Notes under the pieces: generated by a model
Seen by the model: only the letters and a program-made list of their open reading frames with translations
Databases searched by the model: none
What the model was told of the DNA's origin: nothing
Shown: one piece after another, positions 51,021 to 64,000 of the stretch
Position numbering within the stretch: the stretch's first letter is position 1
Layout: the number at the start of each line of letters is the position of its first letter
Position numbers and translations under genes: made by a program
NCBI GenBank assembly: GCA_034440635.1
Contig: JAOTON010001933.1
Span: 32,023 to 96,022, forward strand
Length of the DNA: 64,000 nucleotides
Source: Lepas anatifera
Lineage: Eukaryota; Arthropoda; Thecostraca; Lepadidae
Reading direction: 5' to 3'

Positions 51021-54000
51021 ACTAAGCTGTCGTTTAAATTTGATGCAGACACCAGTCGACGGCAAAGTCGGGTAATGTGCTAAAGAAGGCGCCCTCACCA
51101 GTGGTGAAAAGCTGTGTCCAGAGTTGGCCATAATAGCTACAAAATCCAAATGGGAACACATTTACATGCTGTTTGGCTACGGCTTTGCGGTATTTTCTGG
51201 GGCTGCAATAAAACTGAAGCAATTTCTGCTCCAAAACCTTGTCAATTACCACTCCTTTCACCTCTCTTTGTTTATCTAACATACAGTTCAGCCATACTGC
51301 TAAAATCACCAGGGTGAATCCACTCTGCTTGAAGGTAGATTTCCACGGAACCAACACGTTTCCTCATGCATTGGCAGCTTTGGTTTGGTGGATATATGGA
51401 AGGTATTTTTCAGTGATCACAAGTTTATGACCTTCCAGTACATTTCATGCATTTTCTGAACAGCTATGTCCAGCTATGCTATCTAAACTAGCAACCTGTC
51501 CAAAATGTTACAATTTGTGAACACCGACCGGGCAGAAAACCTCAGCAATGATGAAATACCGGCCAGAAAGACGGATTCCCATGCTATCTGTTGGCAGCCT
51601 GGGTTTTGCTTGGAAAACAAGTGCTGCATATTTTTCCATGGAAATGTGAACTTCCAATTATGGGTCCCACCACTGGGGAGGTGGCTATTTTGGCAGCCCT
51701 GACCACAGCTTCCTCGCTGGCATGTAGCAGGTTCTGGTTGGCTAGGCTAGGTTTGAATAAGATGAGTCGAGGTTAGTTTCAGTTAGCATAGGCACAGCTT
51801 GGTTAAAGTTGACCTCAGTCGCGAAGGCTGCTGACTCAAACAAAGTGAAAATGAAATTGAAATGTGTTGACAGCTTGAAAAGTTGTGGACATCTACACTC
51901 ACCTCATTCACTTACCGCATGACGTTGTCAGGTTGGCTAGGGTTGTCCAACTGGCTTTCAGGTTTGGAGGTGATACAAGACGCCCCACACCACGAGCAGC
52001 ATGCTCGGACTTGAACACTGTGGTTGCCTTCTGTTTGGCTCTGTGGAATTCATTGATCATAGTTCAAAGACATATACAGGCTCAGGCAGGAAGGCCATTG
52101 AAAAACCTAGCTACATGGGCATTTCCTGTACACAGCATACCATGCCCATTGTTAATATTAGCACCGCCACAGCAATTCAAACCTTTAAAATGGAGTGTCA
52201 CACTGCTGTCACATGCAAGAAGTGGTTGACTCAATTAACCAGGGGCGACACAGTGAACCAACACAACTCAGACTCAAACTTCAGTCTGGCCAACACAATT
52301 AGGATGTGACTAAAAACACAACCCAACTCAAGTTTGGCTCAAGTCGAAAATGAAGTCGGTATTCAAATAATAATCAGTGAAGAGGAAATGCATAACTAAC
52401 ACATGCATTTGTAAGGCCATGCATCCACTAAAACAATTCAACACACAGCATGCTTGAAAATTTAAACATATCAATTTCATTTATGTTGACAAAATATCCT
52501 TCACACTCACCTTCTTGTCTTGGGAAGTTCCAGTGATGAGCACTGCCAAAAGAAAAACAAACAAAAATATTCAATTATGGTTACCGTGACCAATGCTTGT
52601 GCAGAAATTCCACCTTTGGCCTTGTGTCATCCGCTGAGCCTGCTCTTTTTGCCAGGGTTGGGGAAAAACACTGAGGAGATGAGGCCAGTATACAACTGGG
52701 GAATGCATGACTGCGCCAAAACACCGTTGCGGCATACTGGGAGCAGAAATAGTGAGGCCGTCTGCTTTAGTGGCAATGAAGAAAAAGAAGCAGCATCAAG
52801 ACTGTTTTGTTTTGAGCAAAGACTATTATTGGCAATTAGATGGTAGCAAAACTATTCTAGGGTAGTGTGAAACAATGGAAATAAAAATTTAAAGTGAATT
52901 TAGAATGAAATTGTCGAGCGATTTCCTACCTCACTTTGTTAAACGAATAAACTAAGTGTCTTGGAAATTGGAAGCGGTACTGTCGTACCAGCTAATGTTC
53001 TTTTGTTGGTGCAATTAGGGGAGGGACTAAAATGCGGATAGAAGGTGCGGAGAAACTCATGCTCCGTCACCAGAGCAGTTAGCGACTCGCTTTTTTAACC
53101 AATCGAATCGGCGTGATCTGAAACGGACTACTAATGAGTTTCATGTTGATCTGTAAATAAATACTGACGCCTTAACGTAAAGCGCTACTTTTTGGCCTGC
53201 GAAATTAAGAAGGGAGCAATTAGCAATCCTTGCTGCGGTGATCAATGGTTACACCATTAACTTACTGGACTCGCTCGACCCTTCTAATTCACTTTGCAGA
53301 TTTGCGCTAACTTGGTTTCAGGGCTCCCCTCCCCCAGCTTGGTGTCAGGGGACCCCCGATCATCGATATCGAAGGCTCTGGATTATCGCACATTGATTTT
53401 GGGGCTTCTGGGTTTGGCCTCAGGGGGTCCGAGCTTGTTCTCAGGTGCCCCTGAGCCCCAAGACTAGCTCCCGTATGTCGCTGAGAATGACTCTCGTGAG
53501 CACTCCCGAGAATAATTTTTGGCTGCTTCACGAGATTGATTCTCTGGGCCCTTTATACAAAAAATACGTTATAGCGTTGGTATTTACGGATGGATCAGAA
53601 AGTCAAGAATGCCCCATTTCAGACCACGCCGATTCCATTGGTGGAAACAGCGAGTCACTGGCTGCTATGTTTTCAGAGCATGGGTTTCTCCGCACGTTCT
53701 ATCCGCATTTGACCCGCGCCCCACCGGGGGTCCAGCGCCACCTTCGCCCCACCGGGGGTGGCCATCGATGCCCCCCGTGGGGCAAGGGTTCACACGCGCA
53801 TTGACCGGGGTCTAAGCCACCTTCGCATTGACGGGGGGCGGGTACCCGCCCCCGTCAATGTGCGTGTTAAAGTTGAAAAGTAATGTTTTATTCAATAACA
53901 CAAAGGTCTGTTCTCCTGTATTTGTGTTTGAATTATTTCCAAAAAGCTTTTAAAAACTACAAAATGAATTAGTTTGCCCTTGAAACGGAAAAAAGCATAA

Positions 54001-54547
54001 TTACTCAAGTCTTCAGCGGTTTCGCTCCGCGGGTCTTGAGTCGTTTTCTGCTTCAGCCCCAGGACGACAAAACTTTTGCGTCAGATGGGGCACGTGACCC
54101 CGGTTTGAGAATTCCCAGGCTTCTGATTGGTGAATTGTGATTTCTTTTAAGCCCTATATTTCTATTTCGAAAGAGTTTCGGAATGTTGTTTTTCTAAAGT
54201 AATTGTTTTCTGTAAAAGTCCAAGCATCTACATTACTGTTCAGGCGAGATATGACCTACTTCTTAGAGAAATTGATAGTCTTGGCCGTGTGTACGTCATA
54301 TACATCGATATGAGGTGTACCGGTAAAGTCGTCTAGAAATGTTGACTTTGAGAGCAATTTGAAGGCATTTACAGGCCGAATTCGCAAAAATGAGCTTTTT
54401 TGTAACCTTTTCATATAGCCAAGACAAAATTTTCGCGTATCTCCCTTTAAGTGCACGACGGAGTCGCACCTCAGAAACAAGACAAAGTTCTCTGAGCAAA
54501 AGACATTGGCGTGACGTCTGCAATGCATGCCTGGACAAGAATGGTGT
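51021..54547. other. H3-H1 spacer (unit 4)
   Basis: As unit 3, with the palindrome at 53826-53860 and small homopolymer differences near 53559 and 53832. Confidence 0.6.
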
Positions 54548-54563
54548 GGCTCTAACAAGAGCC
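54548..54563 (-). terminator. Histone mRNA 3' stem-loop (H1, unit 4)
   Basis: GGCTCTTGTTAGAGCC on the minus strand. Confidence 0.85.
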
Positions 54564-54614
54564 ATTGCCAGCCATCGCTGACGCGTCGCCGTAAATAGCA
54601 CCGGCAATAGCCGC

Positions 54615-55183
54615 TTACTTCTTGGCTGCCTTCTTTGCCGGAGACTTCTTCGCCTTGGGCGCTTTGGGCTTTTGACCGGAGACTTGGCGGTTTTCTTGGC
54701 CTTGCTGGGCTTCTTGGCCGCAGGTTTCTTCGCCTTGGCGGGCGATTTTGCAGCTTTTTTGGCCTTGGCCGGCGACTTGGCGGCCTTCTTTGCGGCGGGC
54801 TTTTTGGCCGGCTTTTTCGTCGCCTTTTTGGCTGGTGACTTGGCAACTTTTTTGACAGCAGCCTTCTTGGGCTTGTCTTTCAGCGTCGCCGCCGACAGCT
54901 TGAAGGAGCCGCTGGCACCTTTACCCTTAGTCTGCACCAAGGAGCCAGAAGTGACACCCGACTTGAGGGCACGCTTGATGAATGGAGCCAGCTTCTCGAC
55001 GTCGACCTTGTAGTTGGCAGCGATGTACTTCTTGATCGCTATCAACGAAGAACCACCACGCTCCTTCAGGCCTTTGATGGCGCCTTGCACCATCTCCACG
55101 GTGGGAGGATGCGTAGGCTTGGCCCTAGCCACCTTGGGCTTGGAGGCTTTCGCCGGAGCGGGAGCAGCAGCGGTATCGGTCAT
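54615..55183 (-). pseudogene. H1: Histone H1 with C-terminal frameshift (unit 4)
   Basis: Same as the other H1 genes up to residue 171. A T run is four instead of five at 54670-54673, which shifts the frame, so the last 18 residues are replaced and reading continues past the normal stop and the stem-loop to about 54296 (295 codons). The globular domain is unaffected. Either a recent mutation in one repeat or a homopolymer error in the assembly; all other H1 copies are intact. Confidence 0.85.
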
Positions 55184-57484
55184 AGCGATAAAATTTTAGC
55201 TTTACCGGTGCACAGAGTTTGTGGGCGTACTAAGTGTTGCCCACACCCGAGTGCACAAAATGCATCTGACGTCACTGGACTGGTGTACCGAATTGCAACA
55301 TTAATGTTTGGTTACGTTGTTCCATTGAATTTTAGGGGGCACACCGGCTTGAACACCATGGAGCTCTGAAATCCGACCTTTCAACATGTTGTCAGTCCAG
55401 CGATGACACTGTCACGATTGCACCCAGCTAGCATGAGGCGCAAGGAGGCTTCCAAACCCGGTATGCCGTCGACGAACGTAACTTGGGTCACGACACCAGC
55501 TGAGATTCAGGGCTGCCACCCGGAGCTCCACACTCTTACGGCTCAGCAGTTTGTGCTGAAATACGGGCAATATCATTTGCGATGTATTGCATGGACGGTT
55601 AAATGTCTCCCGAGTGGCCCGGCACGATGGTGTCGGTTTAAACTGTTGCCCGTCTCCTGAGCCAGACGCCCCTTGCCGTTGGAAGCCAGGCGGCAACAAC
55701 TATTGAGTGGAACGGAGAAAGATGTGCTGAGGCTTGTACATGACTGCTGTGAATTCCAGCAGAGGCATCGTCTGTTCTGTGAAATTCCGTCTTACAAACA
55801 TATCTGGACACTTTCCCTACCGGCTGCTACCTCATACCTTTGACATCCCTTTGTTGCCCCCTTTGCCTCCACCTTTGCCTCCACCTTTGCCATGACCTTT
55901 GCCATCGTCTTTACAACGACCTTTGCTAGGACCGTTGTCTATGTCGCTGCATGTGACGTTGGCACGACTTGGACGCATGTACCAGCTACCTAGTTTTGAC
56001 AAGAAAACGACTACGGATGACTGGTTACTGTGACCTAGCTGACAGATGACTGGTTACCCCAAACCGGCCATGACTGTCTGGCCGTTGGCATGCTCATGGC
56101 CGCTGTTTAGCACCGGTTTTCTTGAGGCCCCCACATAGCGGTTTCGGACAGGAGCTGCTTTTTTCCCTCGGGGTGATCAATTCAACAGGTTATGGCTGAA
56201 GCTCGACATCAGGTCATGTAAGCCGATTATGCTATTCTTCAATAAGACTGAAAAACCAGGGTGGAATTAGGGCTCTAATACAGCTCGATCAAGTCTTCGA
56301 GCTTCATTTGAAAGCTCTAGCAACGCCAAATCTGCATCAACCAAACCCATCGGAGCCATCAACACAATTGTTTCCTTTGTATGGGTCTAACAGTTCTTGA
56401 GGTATTAGTGATTTCCGAATTTTGTAATGCCATGTTTCCACCGAAAATGGCTGCAACGTGCTCAAATTTTGACATATCCCTAGCCATGGATCCGTCGTAC
56501 CACATGTTTACCAGCAGACCACGAATGATGACTGCATACCGCTAAGAGTGGCTGTTAGGGCAGCGTTGTCATTCGTGACCCACAACGTACCCCTTGTAGT
56601 CGACCATTTTTGGTACGACAAATTTACCTATTAGCTTCGAGCAGACTGGAAATGCCCGCCCCCCTTGCAGTCACCCTGAGCCGCGGCGTCGTTATTTGTG
56701 GTTGGCTCGTAGCAGAAATGCCGAAGGCGGCTCAGCATGGGAGTGTCGTCATTTTTGCTACGTAAAGTTTACCTGTTTGATTCGAGGAAACCAGAAATGT
56801 CGATCTCGCGTCTAAGGGTGAATTTTTGGTTTGCTCGTGGCAAAACTTGTACCAGAAATGCCAAAGGCGGATCAGCATGAGAAGGGTCGGCATTTCTGTT
56901 TACCGATTCGCATCGAGCGAGCCAGAAATTCACTATTGGCGTACCCTTTCGAGTAGCTGCACCAATCTGAGCCAACATCATACCCGGGGTCAAGGGTGAC
57001 TGGAAGGGGCACAACGACTGCACTTTCCATGAGGCTGTACGAGAGTCGACAAGCCTGGCCAGATTATTACCGGTCCCTTCAAAAGTCGGCATTTCTGGTA
57101 CCGCAACACACTGCGTGCCCGCCTCCAATGTTCTGGACGTTCCTACACCGGCAGTCGGCTGCCCTTTTACTAAGTGGTCTCCTGGGAACTCAAGTTAAAA
57201 ATTGCCATCTCAAAAATTAGCACAACATTCAAACATGCAATCATAATTGAATTCTCTATCGCGCCATAAGCGCAATGTCCAATCGCGTCGGAAACGTGCG
57301 CGCCTCCGCTACGCAATACCCTATTCTAAAGCGAGGTGTCAAACCCCCACAGATCGGTGCCCACCCAACGCGCCCACATAGTGATGCCCAGTTCATTCAC
57401 CACACACGACTCTCCAGAGGTCCAGAGTGGTGATTCCAACGAGCAACGTTAGTTCTACAATCGCTTTGTACGGGAATGAGTGGT
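55184..57484. other. H1-H2B spacer (unit 4)
   Basis: Repeats the unit 2 spacer: CRE-like site 55267-55274, Gly/Lys-rich ORF 55832-55978, foldback-family block about 56491-57126. Confidence 0.6.
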
Positions 57485-57500
57485 GGTCTTAAAAAAGACC
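57485..57500 (-). terminator. Histone mRNA 3' stem-loop (H2B, unit 4)
   Basis: GGTCTTTTTTAAGACC on the minus strand. Confidence 0.85.
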
Positions 57501-57622
57501 TATTGGTTGCGACGCGGGTGTCTCGTCAGTCGCCGGCGTTGATGAGCATGAGGAGAAATGATTGATGAGAATGAGGCAGCATCACCGACGAACGCGAGAC
57601 CAAACACTGCACCCATGCGGAT

Positions 57623-57994
57623 TTACTTGCTGCTGGTGTACTTGGTGACGGCCTTGGTGCCCTCAGACACAGCGTGCTTGGCCAGTTCACCGGGCAACAG
57701 CAGACGGACGGCCGTCTGGATCTCCCGGGACGTGATGGTCGACCGCTTGTTGTAGTGGGCCAGACGGGAGGCCTCGGCGGCGATGCGCTCGAAGATGTCG
57801 TTCACGAACGAGTTCATGATGCTCATGGCCTTGGACGAGATGCCAGTGTCCGGGTGCACCTGCTTCAGCACCTTGTAGATGTAGATGGCGTACGATTCCT
57901 TCCTCTTCTTCCTGCGCTTCTTATCTCCCTTGGAGATGTTCTTCTGGGCCTTGCCGGCCTTCTTGGCGGCCTTTCCACTGGTTTTGGGCGGCAT
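57623..57994 (-). CDS. H2B: Histone H2B (unit 4)
   Basis: 123 residues, same protein. Codons 3-6 are as in unit 2, but codon 7 is GGA as in unit 3, so this copy is a mosaic of the two versions. Confidence 0.98.
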   Translation of the reverse strand: MPPKTSGKAAKKAGKAQKNISKGDKKRRKKRKESYAIYIYKVLKQVHPDTGISSKAMSIMNSFVNDIFERIAAEASRLAHYNKRSTITSREIQTAVRLLLPGELAKHAVSEGTKAVTKYTSSK

Positions 57995-58129
57995 TTCCAC
58001 TGACAGCTGATACGATACACGAATATTAGCAGTCCGCACGGTCTTCAGATTCTATATAACACCAAGTGTCGAGTAGTTTGCGCCGCAGCCACCAGGGCGA
58101 ACACGAAGCGGGCCAAACGGCCACACTAG

Positions 58130-58576
<447 letters not shown>

Positions 58577-58596
58577 ACTGGCGCCTCAGGGTGAAA

Positions 58597-58612
58597 GGTC
58601 TTTCTTAAGGCC
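58597..58612 (+). terminator. Histone mRNA 3' stem-loop 1 (H2A, unit 4)
   Basis: GGTCTTTCTTAAGGCC. Confidence 0.8.
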
Positions 58613-58623
58613 AACACAAAATA

Positions 58624-58639
58624 GGCCTTTTTGAAGGCC
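58624..58639 (+). terminator. Histone mRNA 3' stem-loop 2 (H2A, unit 4)
   Basis: GGCCTTTTTGAAGGCC. Confidence 0.85.
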
Positions 58640-61096
<2,457 letters not shown>

Positions 61097-61126
61097 GCAG
61101 TGACGAAACTGTGCGTCAACAAAACA

Positions 61127-61142
61127 GGTCCTTATCAGGACC
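61127..61142 (+). terminator. Histone mRNA 3' stem-loop (H3, unit 5)
   Basis: GGTCCTTATCAGGACC. Confidence 0.95.
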
Positions 61143-64000
61143 ACTAAGCTGTCGTTTAAATTTGATGCAGACACCAGTCGACGGCAAAGTCGGGTAATGT
61201 GCTAAAGAAGGCGCCCTCACCAGTGGTGAAAAGCTGTGTCCAGAGTTGGCCATAATAGCTACAAAATCCAAATGGGAACACATTTACATGCTGTTTGGCT
61301 ACGGCTTTGCGGTATTTTCTGGGGCTGCAATAAAACTGAAGCAATTTCTGCTCCAAAACCTTGTCAATTACCACTCCTTTCACCTCTCTTTGTTTATCTA
61401 ACATACAGTTCAGCCATACTGCTAAAATCACCAGGGTGAATCCACTCTGCTTGAAGGTAGATTTCCACGGAACCAACACGTTTCCTCATGCATTGGCAGC
61501 TTTGGTTTGGTGGATATATGGAAGGTATTTTTCAGTGATCACAAGTTTATGACCTTCCAGTACATTTCATGCATTTTCTGAACAGCTATGTCCAGCTATG
61601 CTATCTAAACTAGCAACCTGTCCAAAATGTTACAATTTGTGAACACCGACCGGGCAGAAAACCTCAGCAATGATGAAATACCGGCCAGAAAGACGGATTC
61701 CCATGCTATCTGTTGGCAGCCTGGGTTTTGCTTGGAAAACAAGTGCTGCATATTTTTCCATGGAAATGTGAACTTCCAATTATGGGTCCCACCACTGGGG
61801 AGGTGGCTATTTTGGCAGCCCTGACCACAGCTTCCTCGCTGGCATGTAGCAGGTTCTGGTTGGCTAGGCTAGGTTTGAATAAGATGAGTCGAGGTTAGTT
61901 TCAGTTAGCATAGGCACAGCTTGGTTAAAGTTGACCTCAGTCGCGAAGGCTGCTGACTCAAACAAAGTGAAAATGAAATTGAAATGTGTTGACAGCTTGA
62001 AAAGTTGTGGACATCTACACTCACCTCATTCACTTACCGCATGACGTTGTCAGGTTGGCTAGGGTTGTCCAACTGGCTTTCAGGTTTGGAGGTGATACAA
62101 GACGCCCCACACCACGAGCAGCATGCTCGGACTTGAACACTGTGGTTGCCTTCTGTTTGGCTCTGTGGAATTCATTGATCATAGTTCAAAGACATATACA
62201 GGCTCAGGCAGGAAGGCCATTGAAAAACCTAGCTACATGGGCATTTCCTGTACACAGCATACCATGCCCATTGTTAATATTAGCACCGCCACAGCAATTC
62301 AAACCTTTAAAATGGAGTGTCACACTGCTGTCACATGCAAGAAGTGGTTGACTCAATTAACCAGGGGCGACACAGTGAACCAACACAACTCAGACTCAAA
62401 CTTCAGTCTGGCCAACACAATTAGGATGTGACTAAAAAACACAACCCAACTCAAGTTTGGCTCAAGTCGAAAATGAAGTCGGTATTCAAATAATAATCAG
62501 TGAAGAGGAAATGCATAACTAACACATGCATTTGTAAGGCCATGCATCCACTAAAACAATTCAACACACAGCATGCTTGAAAATTTAAACATATCAATTT
62601 CATTTATGTTGACAAAATATCCTTCACACTCACCTTCTTGTCTTGGGAAGTTCCAGTGATGAGCACTGCCAAAAGAAAAACAAACAAAAATATTCAATTA
62701 TGGTTACCGTGACCAATGCTTGTGCAGAAATTCCACCTTTGGCCTTGTGTCATCCGCTGAGCCTGCTCTTTTTGCCAGGGTTGGGGGAAAACACTGAGGA
62801 GATGAGGCCAGTATACAACTGGGGAATGCATGACTGCGCCAAAACACCGTTGCGGCATACTGGGAGCAGAAATAGTGAGGCCGTCTGCTTTAGTGGCAAT
62901 GAAGAAAAAGAAGCAGCATCAAGACTGTTTGTTTTGAGCAAAAAGACTATTATTGGCAATTAGATGGTAGCAAAAACTATTCTAGGGTAGTGTGAAACAA
63001 TGGAAATAAAAATTTAAAGTGAATTTAGAATGAAATTGTCGAGCGATTTCCTACCTCACTTTGTTAAACGAATAAACTAAGTGTCTTGAAATTGGAAGCG
63101 GTACTGTCGTACCAGCTAATGTTCTTTGTTGGTGCAATTAGGGGAGGGACTAAAATGCGGATAGAAGGTGCGGAGAAACTCATGCTCCGTCACCAGAGCA
63201 GTTAGCGACTCAGCTTTTTTAACCAATCGAATCGGCGTGATCTGGAAACGGACTACCAATGAGTTTCATGTTGATCTGTAAATAAATACTGACGCCTTAA
63301 CGTAAAGCGCTACTTTTTGGCCTGCAGGAAATTAAGAGAGGAAGGAGCAATTAGCAATCCTTGTTGCGGTGATCCAATGGTTACACCATTAACTTACTGG
63401 ACTCGCCTCGACCCTTCCTAATTCACTTTGCAGATTTGCGCTAACTCTGGTTTCAGGGCTCCCCTCCCCAGCTTGGGCTGTCAGGGACCCCTGATCATCG
63501 ATATCGAAGGCTCTGGATTATCGCACATTGATTTTGGGGGCTTCTGGGTTTGGCCTCAGGGGGTCCTGAGCTTGTTCTCAGGTGCCCCTGAGCCCCAAGA
63601 CTAGCCTCCCGTATGTCGCCGAGAGGCATGACTCTCGTGAGCACTCCCGAGAATAATTCTTTTGGCTGCTTCTCCACGAGATTGATTCTCTGGCCCCTTG
63701 CTATACAAAAAAGATACACGTTATAGCGTTGGTATTTACGGATGGATCAGAAAAGTCAAGAACGCCCCATTTCAGACCACGCCGATTCCATTGGCGTCGA
63801 AACAGCGAGTCACTGGCTGCTATGTTTTCAGAGCATGGGTTTCCTCCGGGCATCGTTCTATCCGCATTTGACCCGCGCCTCAATTTGGGGTCCAGCGCTA
63901 CCGCTTCGCCCCGCCGGGGGTGGCCATCGATGCCCTCTTCGTAGGGGCAAGGGTTCACACGCGCATTGACCGGGGTCTAAGTTACTCTTCGCATGGACGG
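61143..64000. other. H3-H1 spacer of unit 5, degraded toward the end
   Basis: Follows units 3-4 closely to about 62.4 kb. After that, small insertions, deletions and base changes become frequent and increase to the window end. The H1 gene of this unit is not reached. Confidence 0.8.

Overview
The window is eukaryotic nuclear DNA from an arthropod. The evidence is a tandem array of replication-dependent histone genes whose proteins are arthropod-like (H4 beginning Met-Thr-Gly-Arg, H2A ending Thr-Glu-Lys-Lys, an insect/crustacean/chelicerate-type H2B tail), plus non-LTR retrotransposons, a tRNA-derived SINE and several families of inverted-repeat DNA. I favour a crustacean or chelicerate over an insect but cannot place it further.

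Layout. 1-8.3 kb is the degenerate, repeat-rich left flank. It holds the 3' end of a non-LTR element pointing right (1-603), SINE pieces, an AGGTCA-rich element with inverted ends (about 1971-3005), a TTAA-flanked MITE (3339-3795), a large foldback element (5412-7278), an inverted remnant of the H2A 3' flank (7285-7600), a palindromic block (7685-8270) and a broken 5' piece of histone H4 (8277-8364). 8.4-30.1 kb carries three minus-strand copies (A, B, C) of one approximately 7.3 kb non-LTR retrotransposon. ORF1 has three zinc knuckles; ORF2 has an APE endonuclease and reverse transcriptase; an RNase H plus CCHC finger lies in a +1 frame. An H3 gene and part of its downstream spacer sit between copies A and B. 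30.1-64 kb is the regular histone array: H3(+), long spacer, H1(-), spacer, H2B(-)/H2A(+) divergent pair, AT-rich spacer, H4(-)/H3(+) divergent pair. The period is 10,126, 10,124 and 10,122 bp, and the units are almost identical.

Main observation. All four resolvable ends of retrotransposon copies A, B and C that lie at histone DNA or at each other fall on the same 11 bp word, ATTCGGTGACC, in the H4-H3 intergenic promoter. In intact units this word lies 27-37 bp upstream of the H4 start codon, at the predicted H4 transcription start. Copies B and C stand head to tail with only that word between them. This looks like a non-LTR element with a dedicated insertion site in the histone repeat, a niche comparable to R1/R2 in rDNA. 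Copy B lacks its 3' third, and H1, H2B, H2A and H4 of that unit are missing. One deletion with 2 bp of microhomology explains both.

How the genes work together: the five histones form nucleosomes plus linker histone, and their mRNAs end in the 16-nt histone stem-loop rather than poly(A). I find a matching stem-loop after every intact histone gene, and two in tandem after H2A. Several homopolymer indels (H1 in the last unit, ORF1 and ORF2 of the elements) and a burst of small indels after about 62.4 kb mean residual long-read error must be considered before calling any gene dead.
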